Part shown: positions 1 to 6,928 of the stretch, in pieces | How the letters are laid out: each line of letters begins with the position of its first letter | How positions within the stretch are numbered: the stretch's first letter is position 1 | Origin: Candidatus Nanosyncoccus nanoralicus | GTDB taxonomy: Bacteria > Patescibacteriota > Saccharimonadia > Saccharimonadales > Saccharimonadaceae | Reading direction: 5' to 3' | NCBI RefSeq assembly: GCF_004138405.1 | Contig: NZ_PRLL01000015.1 | Location: 1 to 14,623 of the forward strand | DNA: 14,623 nt | Notes under the pieces: generated by a model | What the model was told of the DNA's origin: nothing | Databases searched by the model: none | Seen by the model: only the letters and a program-made list of their open reading frames with translations | Position numbers and translations under genes: made by a program

Positions 1-35
1 CGATCGATGGTTGTATTCTTGGATTTATTAGTCAT
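1..35 (-). CDS. ftsX: FtsX N-terminus (partial)
   Basis: Only the first 11 codons (reading MTNKSKNTTID...) lie in the window; the gene runs off the left edge. The start ATG at 33-35 is preceded by AGGAG, which overlaps the TAG stop of ftsE 7 bases upstream, so the two genes are translationally close and probably co-transcribed. The identity is inferred from position: a gene directly after ftsE on the same strand is nearly always ftsX, the membrane partner of the FtsE ATPase. The visible residues alone (polar, cytoplasmic-looking) do not prove it. Confidence 0.6.
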   Translation of the reverse strand, partial: MTNKSKNTTID

Positions 36-42
36 GATACTC

Positions 43-927
43 CTATTGAATTAGATGACGACGTTTTGGTGTTTTGTTTTCATTAATTTCTAGAGTTTTA
101 CTTGTATGGATAGTGATTGAAGAAGTTTTGTCGGTTGAGAGATGACTGCTCTGACACTGATGATTCTCTTCGGGGGAAAGGAAGGAAGTGGCGCGCATGT
201 AGCCAGGGTGAGGCAGGCGGGAAATACCGTCATTATTGGCATCAAGGCGATAAATGCCATGTTCTTTTTGATCAGAGACAATTTTGCCGTCTTTCATGGT
301 AATCACACGTTTTTTCAGGAGATTGACGATGCTGGCGTCGTGGGTAGTGACTAAAACCGTGGTGCCATAGTCATTAATTTTTTGTAATAAATCAATAATT
401 TCTTTAGAAGTTAAAACATCCAAATTACCCGTTGGTTCGTCGGCAATAAGAATCTTTGGTTGTCTGGCGACGGAGCGAGCGATAGAGACACGCTGCCTTT
501 CACCACCAGAAAGATTATCTGGAAAGCGGTAGGCCTTTTCAGAGAGTCCGACCAGATCAAGGACTTTTGGCACAGTGCTTTCGATTTCGTGATTACTCAT
601 GCCGGCTATTTCTAGGGCAAAAGCAACATTTTCATAAACTGTACGAGTTGGAAGAAGTTTATAATCTTGAAAAACTACACCAATACGACGACGATAGTTT
701 GGGATATGCTTCTTTTTTACGTAATCAAGATCAATACCACCGATGACGATTTTGCCAGAGTCAGGAGTTTCCTCTTTGGTGATCATTTTTAGAAGAGTTG
801 ACTTACCAGCACCAGATTTACCGACAAGAAAAACGAACTCATTAGCAGCAATGTGCATTGAGATGTTGTCAAGCGCAGCTCGGCTATCGCCGTGATAATG
901 TTTGGTGACGTGGTCGAACAATATCAT
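43..927 (-). CDS. ftsE: Cell-division ABC transporter ATP-binding protein FtsE
   Basis: This is the ATPase of the FtsEX complex, which sits at the inner face of the membrane and in other bacteria transmits ATP hydrolysis to periplasmic peptidoglycan hydrolases at the division site. All ABC motifs are visible: Walker A GKSGAGKST at residues 36-44, Q-loop glutamine 87 (VVFQDYK), signature LSGGE at 139-143, Walker B ILIADEP at 159-165 and H-loop histidine 196. The core ends near residue 220, the usual FtsE length. Here about 70 more residues follow, polar and rich in Ser, Thr, Asn and His, looking disordered and ending basic (KRRH). The ATG at 927 is favoured because an extended -10 box ends 6 bases before it and no Shine-Dalgarno sequence is present. 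The next gene downstream is ftsX. LolD/MacB-type ATPases are similar, but the ftsX/prfB neighbourhood favours FtsE. Confidence 0.9.
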   Translation of the reverse strand: MILFDHVTKHYHGDSRAALDNISMHIAANEFVFLVGKSGAGKSTLLKMITKEETPDSGKIVIGGIDLDYVKKKHIPNYRRRIGVVFQDYKLLPTRTVYENVAFALEIAGMSNHEIESTVPKVLDLVGLSEKAYRFPDNLSGGERQRVSIARSVARQPKILIADEPTGNLDVLTSKEIIDLLQKINDYGTTVLVTTHDASIVNLLKKRVITMKDGKIVSDQKEHGIYRLDANNDGISRLPHPGYMRATSFLSPEENHQCQSSHLSTDKTSSITIHTSKTLEINENKTPKRRHLIQ

Positions 928-933
928 GTATAT

Positions 934-942
934 ATTTTAGCA
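934..942 (-). promoter_or_regulatory. Extended -10 promoter of ftsE (predicted leaderless)
   Basis: On the minus strand TGC-TAAAAT is followed by exactly 6 bases and the ftsE ATG (925-927). Transcription starting about 7 bases after the -10 would begin at the A of the start codon. No convincing -35 is seen, as allowed for a TG-extended -10. This is a prediction from spacing only. Confidence 0.55.
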
Positions 943-1021
943 TAAACGTGATATGAACTAAAGTGGGTTTTTGATAGAGGTACGAGTAGTTTTGTTAGCT
1001 AAAATATTTTGAATTTAAGTA

Positions 1022-3439
1022 TTAATTGTTTTCTTGGTATGTATCGAGTTTTGCGCCGTATTCTCGGAGGAGATCAATATTATCCTCAATGTCTTTCTTA
1101 CTTAATTTTTCTGTTATAAGATTAACATCTGCACCGTGTTGGAGGAGAATGTTTAGGTTTTTGTTTTTAGTGATATCTTCTTGCCTTAAGTTTGAGACTA
1201 ATTGATTAATATCGATGTTTGCACCATTTTTATTGAGATAATCTAGATTTCGTGCGATATTTTTTGGATCCATATTTTTTACAATAATATCAATATCTGC
1301 GCCATGACTTAAGAGAAAATCCATACGTCTGAAGACATAAGTGGAGTCTAGTTTTGAAACTAATTCGTTGACATCAATATTTGCGCCATTTTTATTAAGA
1401 TAGTCTAGTTTCCATACAATATCATTTGGATCCATATTTTTTACAATATTATTGATGTCTGCACCATTTTTATAGAGATATTCTAGGTCTGCTGCGATAT
1501 AATTTGAATTCATATAATTTACAACTTTATTAATATCTGCACCGCGTCGGAGGAGATCGTCTAGATTAAAGTGGGCATAGTATGAAAATCTATAACGCAT
1601 TTGATCAACGTCAATATCTGCACCATTCTTAAGAAGGGTGTCTAGATTTTGTAAGATGTCATATGATCCTAGTTTTGAAACTAATTCGTTGACATCAATA
1701 TTTGCACCGTGGTCGAAGAGGAAGTCTAGCTTATATACAATATCGCGAGGTTCCATTCTACCTACAACAAGATCAATATCTGCATGATATTTAAGAAAAG
1801 CATCTAGATTTGTGTTAATATCTTTTGAATCCATATTTTTTACAATATTATCAACATCTGCACTATTCCTAAGAAGGGGTTCTAAGTTTTTAGTAATATC
1901 TTTAGACCCTAAACTTGAGACCAATTTATTAGCGTCTACTCCTTTTTCTACGGCGTATTCTATGCCATACTTTTCTTTTAATTCTGGGATTCTAGGATCT
2001 TCTCTATTATAGGTGTCTAGAGTAGCAATTGGGCGATCTAGCTCATAGAGGAAACTGAGTTCTTCTTTGGTTAGATCTTCGCCTGCTTCCATTTTATTAT
2101 CTAGCTTAATGAGGGTTTGCTTATCATCAAACTTTTGTAGATACTTTTCACCACCTGGTAGAGACAATGCTTTTTCTTTAACGATTGGAACAAGAGCATC
2201 TTCAACAGCTTGCCCATCGTTTAATCCTGAGACTTCATCAACAATACCATCTGGATCGAGACGAATGGAGGCGGAACCGTTCGAGGCAAAAACACCGGGA
2301 GAGTTGGGGTCTTCTAATCTAAAGATAATGAATTTGGCTTCAGGGTTTTCTACCTCGACATCATCGTGTTCATAGGTTTCTGCTTGATCGTCATCATCGT
2401 AGTCATCATCTTCGTAATCGTCATCTTCCCAGTCTTCATCATCTTCGTAGTCTTGATCATAGTCGTCATCTTCTTCAGGGTTACTATACTGTCCGTATAC
2501 TAGATAATTATGGGCAACATTAGGATCCACGACACACCAGCGGGTGCCTTCAGCGAGACTGGCAATTTCTTCTTCGTCTCCTAGCTTATATTCAAACCAA
2601 TCACCATGGACATCTTCGGTACGTTCTGGGGTTTTGAGAATAACCTTGGTATCTACTAATTCTTTAGCGTAGAGTTTGGGGAAGTTGGCGGATTTTACGA
2701 GAGAAACCAACTTCTCGTCATCTGAATGTTGTGCTAGCCAATTCTCTTTATCTACACCATAGAAGTCATTAATTTGGCGATAGACTTTGGCGAGGATTTC
2801 AGCGTTTAGTTTTGGGAAACTCAATGCAGTGGTATTATCGCGTCTATTATAGTCTGCATCATCAAGATTGAGAGCATTGCTCATCTTGGAGATACCATCG
2901 AAAGCATAGACTTTGAACCAAGTAGGATAGGGGCAGTTTTTATCTCCTAGATAGTTAGCCCAGGAAGTGATAGACTGACGTTGTTTATCGATGAGATCTT
3001 CAGCGAGGATTTCTTTTTCATATTCACTTAATTCCCTACCTTGGCCGTTGTCTCTTAGGATTTGTTCCTGTTGTTTCCAATAAGCTTCTGGAATGTCTTC
3101 ATAGTCCATGACGAGATTTTCGGCAGAGGCTTTCCAGAGCTTTTGTTCTAGAGCATCTCCATGTTTTTCGATCATGCGATCTAGACGGGAGAGATAGGCG
3201 AAGTTTCTGCGTTCATTATTTTTACCTGGGAGTTTTTCTTTGTTATTGCGGGCTTTATTGAATGAGGATTCGACAATGTTTTTATACTTAGATTCGAAGT
3301 TAACCAGAGAGAGGACTTTGGAGCCGATTTCGTTTTGAAGGCGAGATAGATGCTGAGTCTTTTGTTCAGTTGTATTTGTATCGTTCTCTTGATCAATTCT
3401 TTCTTCAGGATTAAGTTGATTCGGTGATAGACTTGGCAT
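1022..3439 (-). CDS. Large acidic protein with C-terminal 26-30-residue helical repeats
   Basis: This is an 805-residue protein of unknown function. Residues 1-300 are mostly charged and helical-looking, with no signal peptide or membrane segment. A patch around 296-316 (AEGTRWCVVDP...YLVYG) precedes a very acidic tract at about 322-360, almost entirely Asp, Glu and Tyr. A second half of that domain follows (AKFIIFRLEDP at 368-378, then IRLDPDGIVDEVSG). Residues 500-794 are eleven tandem repeats starting G-A-[DN]-[IV]-[DN], with a helix such as NELVSKL and a second helix such as DI..NLDYLLKN. They recall ankyrin repeats (LL..GAD[IV]N) but are shorter than 33 residues and lack the TPLH motif. 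The ATG is supported by GAGGGA 4 bases upstream. The gene lies between prfB and ftsE with its own promoter and follows a terminator. A binding or scaffold role is possible for the repeats, but no function can be assigned. Confidence 0.85.
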   Translation of the reverse strand: MPSLSPNQLNPEERIDQENDTNTTEQKTQHLSRLQNEIGSKVLSLVNFESKYKNIVESSFNKARNNKEKLPGKNNERRNFAYLSRLDRMIEKHGDALEQKLWKASAENLVMDYEDIPEAYWKQQEQILRDNGQGRELSEYEKEILAEDLIDKQRQSITSWANYLGDKNCPYPTWFKVYAFDGISKMSNALNLDDADYNRRDNTTALSFPKLNAEILAKVYRQINDFYGVDKENWLAQHSDDEKLVSLVKSANFPKLYAKELVDTKVILKTPERTEDVHGDWFEYKLGDEEEIASLAEGTRWCVVDPNVAHNYLVYGQYSNPEEDDDYDQDYEDDEDWEDDDYEDDDYDDDDQAETYEHDDVEVENPEAKFIIFRLEDPNSPGVFASNGSASIRLDPDGIVDEVSGLNDGQAVEDALVPIVKEKALSLPGGEKYLQKFDDKQTLIKLDNKMEAGEDLTKEELSFLYELDRPIATLDTYNREDPRIPELKEKYGIEYAVEKGVDANKLVSSLGSKDITKNLEPLLRNSADVDNIVKNMDSKDINTNLDAFLKYHADIDLVVGRMEPRDIVYKLDFLFDHGANIDVNELVSKLGSYDILQNLDTLLKNGADIDVDQMRYRFSYYAHFNLDDLLRRGADINKVVNYMNSNYIAADLEYLYKNGADINNIVKNMDPNDIVWKLDYLNKNGANIDVNELVSKLDSTYVFRRMDFLLSHGADIDIIVKNMDPKNIARNLDYLNKNGANIDINQLVSNLRQEDITKNKNLNILLQHGADVNLITEKLSKKDIEDNIDLLREYGAKLDTYQENN
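1058..1942 (-). repeat. Coding tandem repeats, 11 units of 26-30 codons
   Basis: Unit lengths in codons are 26, 26, 26, 28, 27, 26, 26, 28, 26, 30 and 26. A two-unit super-repeat is visible at the DNA level: the sequence around ggatccatattttttacaat occurs at 1266 and again at 1428, 162 bases (54 codons) apart, and a diverged copy lies near 1830. This suggests expansion by duplication of unit pairs. Confidence 0.85.
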
Positions 3440-3485
3440 GAAATCCCTCTTTATAACATGAATTATTTATATAGCGTATATGGTT

Positions 3486-3494
3486 ATTGTAGCA
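3486..3494 (-). promoter_or_regulatory. Extended -10 promoter of the repeat-protein gene
   Basis: TGC-TACAAT lies on the minus strand about 46 bases upstream of the ATG at 3439, just after the prfB terminator. The predicted leader of about 40 bases carries the GAGGGA ribosome-binding site, so this gene is not leaderless. Confidence 0.45.
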
Positions 3495-3500
3495 TGAAAT

Positions 3501-3527
3501 AAAAAATAGAGCGTTGCTCTATTTTTA
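3501..3527. terminator. Bidirectional intrinsic terminator after prfB
   Basis: A perfect 11-bp inverted repeat (AAAAATAGAGC / GCTCTATTTTT, loop GTT) gives a hairpin with A/T runs on both sides. It lies about 90 bases beyond the prfB stop codon and upstream of the promoter of the next gene, separating the two transcription units. Confidence 0.85.
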
Positions 3528-3618
3528 TAAATTGTGAGATTATATGCGAGAAATTTTATACGTTTGTTTAGCTAACAGTATTAGAGGTGCGAATAGTTGA
3601 AGATTACTTATTTAGTAA

Positions 3619-4701
3619 TTAGCTACCAATTTGTGACTCAAGATAGGCGTTGAGAAAGCCCTCAATTCTACCATTAAGCACAGCATCAGCATCGGTTTCT
3701 TCATATTTGGTGCGAGTATCTTTTACTAATTTATAGGGTTGAAGTACATAGTTTCGAATTTGTTGCCCCCACTTAGCCGACTCGCCAGCGCGCAGTTGAT
3801 TAATTGATTCAGCTTGTTGTTCTTGTTGCATCATGATTAATTTGCCACGCAGGATTTCCATGGCTTTTTCACGATTCTGCAGCTGAGATCTTTCGTTTTG
3901 AATGGCTACAACGGTGTTGGTGGGGAGATGGGTAATGCGGATGGCTGAGTTAGTGGTATTGACAGATTGACCTCCGTGGCCGCCAGCATGGTAGGTGTCA
4001 ATACGAAGATCTTTTTCGTCTATTTTATAATCATCGTCACTTTCTAGGATGGGTAAAATTTCGACTAGAGAAAAAGAGGTCTGGCGAAGATTATCGGCGT
4101 TGAATGGCGAGAGCCTAACTAGGCGATGTACGCCATGTTCGGACTTTAGATTACCATAAGGGTGATTCCCGTAAATTTCATAAACGGCAGTTTTGATGCC
4201 TGCTTCTTCCCCAGCAGTGCGTTCAATAAGTTCAACATTAAAGTGGTTTTTTTCGAAATAACGTAGATACATACGCTCGAGCATGGACGCCCAGTCCATT
4301 GCTTCGGTTCCACCGACGCCGGCAGTAATGCGGAGAATGGCATTTTTTTCGTCTAAAGGATTAGTAAAACGAAGCGCCTTTTTTAGTTCAAGCAATGTCT
4401 GTTCCATAGAAAAGAGTTGGTCGTTGATCTCATCTAGCAAGTCTATCTCCTTGAGAGCAATAATGTCATAAAGGTCGGAAGCCTGAATTTTGAGGACCTG
4501 CCAGGGCTCAACTTCTGCCTTGAGCCGACTAAAATTAGTGTTTACTTTTTTGGCATGTTCAGGATTTTGCCAAATTTCTGGTTCAGAGATTTGAATTTCA
4601 AGATTTTTAAGATTTTCAATTTTTTGGTTAATCTGGAGTTTTTGCCAGGTATTATCAAGGTCGATTTGCAGAGCGGCGAGACGTTTTTCGAGATCATTCA
4701 T
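3619..4701 (-). CDS. prfB: Peptide chain release factor 2
   Basis: RF2 recognises UAA and UGA in the ribosomal A site and triggers peptide release. The 360 residues match the normal RF2 length. The codon-recognition tripeptide SPF is at 198-200 and the catalytic GGQ at 243-245 (AGGHGGQSVN). Class-defining stretches GVGGTEAMDW (128-137) and SEHGVHRLVRLSPF (187-200) are present. The N-terminal helical domain (about 1-110) is encoded in one uninterrupted frame: the in-frame UGA and programmed +1 frameshift that autoregulate prfB in many bacteria are absent. The ATG at 4701 directly follows TGC-TATAAT plus 6 bases, with no Shine-Dalgarno sequence, so the mRNA is probably leaderless. Its presence implies that UGA is a stop codon, arguing against the UGA-to-glycine codes of some CPR relatives. 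Confidence 0.95.
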   Translation of the reverse strand: MNDLEKRLAALQIDLDNTWQKLQINQKIENLKNLEIQISEPEIWQNPEHAKKVNTNFSRLKAEVEPWQVLKIQASDLYDIIALKEIDLLDEINDQLFSMEQTLLELKKALRFTNPLDEKNAILRITAGVGGTEAMDWASMLERMYLRYFEKNHFNVELIERTAGEEAGIKTAVYEIYGNHPYGNLKSEHGVHRLVRLSPFNADNLRQTSFSLVEILPILESDDDYKIDEKDLRIDTYHAGGHGGQSVNTTNSAIRITHLPTNTVVAIQNERSQLQNREKAMEILRGKLIMMQQEQQAESINQLRAGESAKWGQQIRNYVLQPYKLVKDTRTKYEETDADAVLNGRIEGFLNAYLESQIGS

Positions 4702-4707
4702 GTTGTA

Positions 4708-4716
4708 ATTATAGCA
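4708..4716 (-). promoter_or_regulatory. Extended -10 promoter of prfB (predicted leaderless)
   Basis: The minus strand reads TGC-TATAAT, a perfect -10 hexamer, followed by 6 bases and the prfB ATG. The expected start point is the first base of the codon. It is divergent from the transporter promoter about 50 bases away. Confidence 0.65.
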
Positions 4717-4763
4717 AAGAAAAGAGTCTCTGGATAACCCTATAGTTTTTGACTTTTTTGATA

Positions 4764-4772
4764 TGGTAAAAT
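4764..4772 (+). promoter_or_regulatory. Extended -10 promoter of the CDF transporter gene
   Basis: TGG-TAAAAT lies 38 bases before the ATG at 4811. A TTGACT at 4749-4754 resembles a -35 box but is only 12 bases away, so the extended -10 is the better support. The predicted leader of about 32 bases carries AAGGA 4 bases before the ATG. Confidence 0.4.
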
Positions 4773-4810
4773 AGGAAGATTATTATTGATTTTGAAGTTA
4801 CAAGGATAAA

Positions 4811-5959
4811 ATGTCGAATTTAAGTGAACTAAGAGAGTTAAATAAAAATAACGAAAGAGAAAAAATCGTTATTAAAACCAGTGTGATTGGAATTATTACA
4901 AACGTTTTTTTGGCGGCGTTCAAGGCTGGCATTGGACTACTTTCTAATTCGATTGCTATTGTTCTCGATGCGGTGAATAATATCTCTGATGCCGGAAGTT
5001 CAATAATTACGATTGTTGGTACAAAATTGGCCGGAAAGGCGCCAGATAAGAAGCATCCTTTTGGCCATGGGAGAATTGAATACTTAAGCGCAATGATGAT
5101 CGCGGTAATTATTCTGTATGCTGGTACAACGTCATTAATCGAGTCGGTTAAACAGATTATTAAACCGGAGACTCCGGACTATAATCCGACCTCATTGATA
5201 ATTATTGCGGTAGCCGTAGTGGTAAAAATTGCCTTAGGTGCATATGTGAAGAAGGTAGGAGAAAAAGTAAAATCAGATTCTTTAGTTAATTCTGGAGCCG
5301 ATGCTACCCTCGATGCCGTAATCTCCTTCTCGACTCTTGTAGCGGCCGTGATATTTATGGTATTTAATTTGGCGCTTGAAGCATATCTTGGTGCAGTGAT
5401 TGCTGTAATCATTATCAAATCAGGTATTGAAATGCTAAAGGGGACAATATCGCAGCTATTGGGTGAACAAAATGACCTTGAAGTGGCGAAGGCTATCAAG
5501 AAAACCGTAATGGGTTTTAAGAATGTGCTGGGGGTTTACGATTTAATTTTAAATAACTATGGTCCAAATCGTTGGAATGGGTCTTTACATATTGAGGTGC
5601 CTGATACTTTGAGCGTGGTGGAGCTTGACCAGTTATTGCGCGAGATTTCAGTGAAAGTAGTAAAAGAGCATAGAGTGCTTTTGACGGCGATCGGCGTTTA
5701 TTCCGTAAACACAAAAGACGAACATGTAATCAAGATGCAGAAAAAACTAAAGGAAGTTGCACTAAAGCAGGAATATATCCGACAGGTGCATGGTTTTTAT
5801 TTGCTTGAGGCGGAGAAGCAGATGCGTTTTGATCTTGTGGTGAGCTTTGATGCAGAGAATAGACTGGCTTCATTTAAAAAAGCTGTGGCTGAGATTCAAA
5901 AAGTATTCCCTGATTATCAATTGCAGGCGGTGATGGATGCGGATTTTACTGAGGAATAA
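4811..5959 (+). CDS. Cation diffusion facilitator (CDF) family metal efflux transporter
   Basis: CDF proteins are inner-membrane dimers that export divalent metals in exchange for protons. The 382-residue protein has several hydrophobic segments from about residue 22 to 205, the family loop motif HPFGHGR at 82-88 between the second and third segments, and a cytoplasmic C-terminal domain (about 210-382) of the ferredoxin-like kind. The transport site reads D53-x3-N57-x2-D60 in the second helix and N160-x3-D164-x3-D168 in the fifth. The histidine typical of zinc exporters is not there, so manganese or iron is at least as likely as zinc; substrate cannot be fixed from sequence. The start has a good Shine-Dalgarno AAGGA. 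The gene is divergent from prfB and ends 5 bases before the end of the convergent phosphatase-family gene, with no obvious terminator between. Confidence 0.9.
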   Translation: MSNLSELRELNKNNEREKIVIKTSVIGIITNVFLAAFKAGIGLLSNSIAIVLDAVNNISDAGSSIITIVGTKLAGKAPDKKHPFGHGRIEYLSAMMIAVIILYAGTTSLIESVKQIIKPETPDYNPTSLIIIAVAVVVKIALGAYVKKVGEKVKSDSLVNSGADATLDAVISFSTLVAAVIFMVFNLALEAYLGAVIAVIIIKSGIEMLKGTISQLLGEQNDLEVAKAIKKTVMGFKNVLGVYDLILNNYGPNRWNGSLHIEVPDTLSVVELDQLLREISVKVVKEHRVLLTAIGVYSVNTKDEHVIKMQKKLKEVALKQEYIRQVHGFYLLEAEKQMRFDLVVSFDAENRLASFKKAVAEIQKVFPDYQLQAVMDADFTEE

Positions 5960-5964
5960 TAGAT

Positions 5965-6720
5965 TTAGAAATTAATCTTAACTGTTAATGCACAGTGGTC
6001 GGAGACAGGTGCATCGATGACTTCAAAATCTTGAAAGTTTATATTATCACTAATTAAAATATGGTCACAAGGAACGTCTTTGGTGAAGCGAATATTGCGC
6101 AGCGTGGTGGGAATATTATGAACAGCTGTGAGGTCGCGAAGAAAATCGAGCTCACGCATTGCTCTTGCTTCAGGAATAACGTTAAGATCACCACAAAGAA
6201 TAACGGGGTTTTTGTCTGAGCTAATCATGTCAGCGACGGAGCGCATGCATAAGACTGAAGTTTCGTCTCCAAGTGGGTCTTTTAGCCAGTAACCATGATA
6301 ATTAATTACTGTGAGACCATTTTCTAGAATAACTTTTTGTGCGGTATAAAGATTATGTTTTACAGCCTGCTCGTATTGATCTAGGTTTGTAGCAAAGCGG
6401 TACTCACCATGCAGAATTTTTTCTTCAGAGTGCTTAAAAGGAATTTTACTAAGAATAGCATTGCCACTTTCGTAGTGAATAATGTTATTTAAAATTGAAA
6501 TACCAAATTGACTACTACGAGTGTCGTATTTGAAGTTGGCTTCCTCTTTGATTTTATCAACGGTATCCATAAAATACTCTAGGGTTTTGGTGTGATTACG
6601 GTCCCAGACGGCTTCTTGTAAACAAATGAGGTCGTAGTTCCCTTCTTTTATAAAATTAGTAAGGCCATCTTTAATGCGTCCGCCCCACACGTTGAGTTGT
6701 AGAATCTTAATGCTATGCAT
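5965..6720 (-). CDS. Endonuclease/exonuclease/phosphatase (EEP) family hydrolase
   Basis: This metal-dependent phosphodiesterase/phosphatase-fold protein has 251 residues and no signal peptide, so it is probably cytoplasmic. The family motifs are in order: LQLNVWGG with N10, LQEAVWDR with metal-binding E36, HGYW with H142, GDLNV with D178 and N180, CDHILI with D219-H220, and the terminal VSDH with D241-H242. All expected catalytic positions are present, so the enzyme should be active. Substrates in the superfamily range from abasic DNA to phosphoinositides, sphingomyelin and nucleotides. The sequence alone does not decide between them, although LNVWGG and the DHILIS ending resemble small EEP hydrolases more than exonuclease III. 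The ATG at 6720 is fixed by TGT-TACAAT plus 6 bases upstream and the lack of a Shine-Dalgarno site. Confidence 0.85.
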   Translation of the reverse strand: MHSIKILQLNVWGGRIKDGLTNFIKEGNYDLICLQEAVWDRNHTKTLEYFMDTVDKIKEEANFKYDTRSSQFGISILNNIIHYESGNAILSKIPFKHSEEKILHGEYRFATNLDQYEQAVKHNLYTAQKVILENGLTVINYHGYWLKDPLGDETSVLCMRSVADMISSDKNPVILCGDLNVIPEARAMRELDFLRDLTAVHNIPTTLRNIRFTKDVPCDHILISDNINFQDFEVIDAPVSDHCALTVKINF

Positions 6721-6726
6721 AAGCTA

Positions 6727-6735
6727 ATTGTAACA
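6727..6735 (-). promoter_or_regulatory. Extended -10 promoter of the EEP gene (predicted leaderless)
   Basis: The minus strand reads TGT-TACAAT followed by 6 bases and the ATG. A weak TTCTTA lies 17 bases upstream of the -10. The spacing predicts a transcript starting at the start codon. Confidence 0.5.
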
Positions 6736-6764
6736 CTTAAACGCGACCATAAGAAAAATATATA

Positions 6765-6789
6765 AAAAAGACCTCAAAAGAGGTTTTTA
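6765..6789 (-). terminator. Intrinsic terminator hairpin
   Basis: ACCTC-AAAA-GAGGT, extended by a G-T pair and A-T pairs, is followed on the minus strand by a run of six T. It would stop leftward transcription, yet no leftward gene lies directly to its right. It may protect the phosphatase-family promoter from read-through, or be a relic of a lost gene. Confidence 0.65.
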
Positions 6790-6790
6790 G

Positions 6791-6904
6791 TGGCTGAGGA
6801 TAAGGGGTATCGCTTGGAATCAAAATATGTATGTGGAAGCTATTGGAGGTTTTGAATTTAGTCCCAATATCGACATTGATTATGTAGTAGAATTTGTCCA
6901 ATAA
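6791..6904 (+). pseudogene. Short coding remnant upstream of the metallopeptidase
   Basis: A 37-codon open stretch (WLRIRG at its start, IGGFEFSPNIDIDY near its end, stop TAA at 6902) has protein-like composition but no plausible start signal: its only ATG is at 6827 with no Shine-Dalgarno. Its last bases are also the promoter of the metallopeptidase gene. It looks like the C-terminus of a truncated gene. The family is not recognised and chance is not excluded. Confidence 0.3.
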
Positions 6905-6922
6905 GCGTCAAAATGATATAAT
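6894..6922 (+). promoter_or_regulatory. Promoter of the metallopeptidase gene (predicted leaderless)
   Basis: -35 TTGTCC (6894-6899), a 17-base spacer and a perfect -10 TATAAT (6917-6922) preceded by TGA, i.e. also an extended -10. The ATG at 6929 begins 6 bases after the -10, where transcription should start. Confidence 0.75.
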
Positions 6923-6928
6923 ATGGTT

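Noticed and set aside
1058..1942. Canonical ankyrin repeats
   Set aside because: Units are 26-30 residues instead of 33 and lack TPLH; only the LL..GAD-like motif is shared.
1058..1942. CRISPR array
   Set aside because: The periodic DNA is in-frame coding repeat with diverged units and no unique spacers; no cas genes are present.
6923..6928. Earlier ATG for the metallopeptidase
   Set aside because: It lies directly after the -10 box, ahead of the predicted transcription start.
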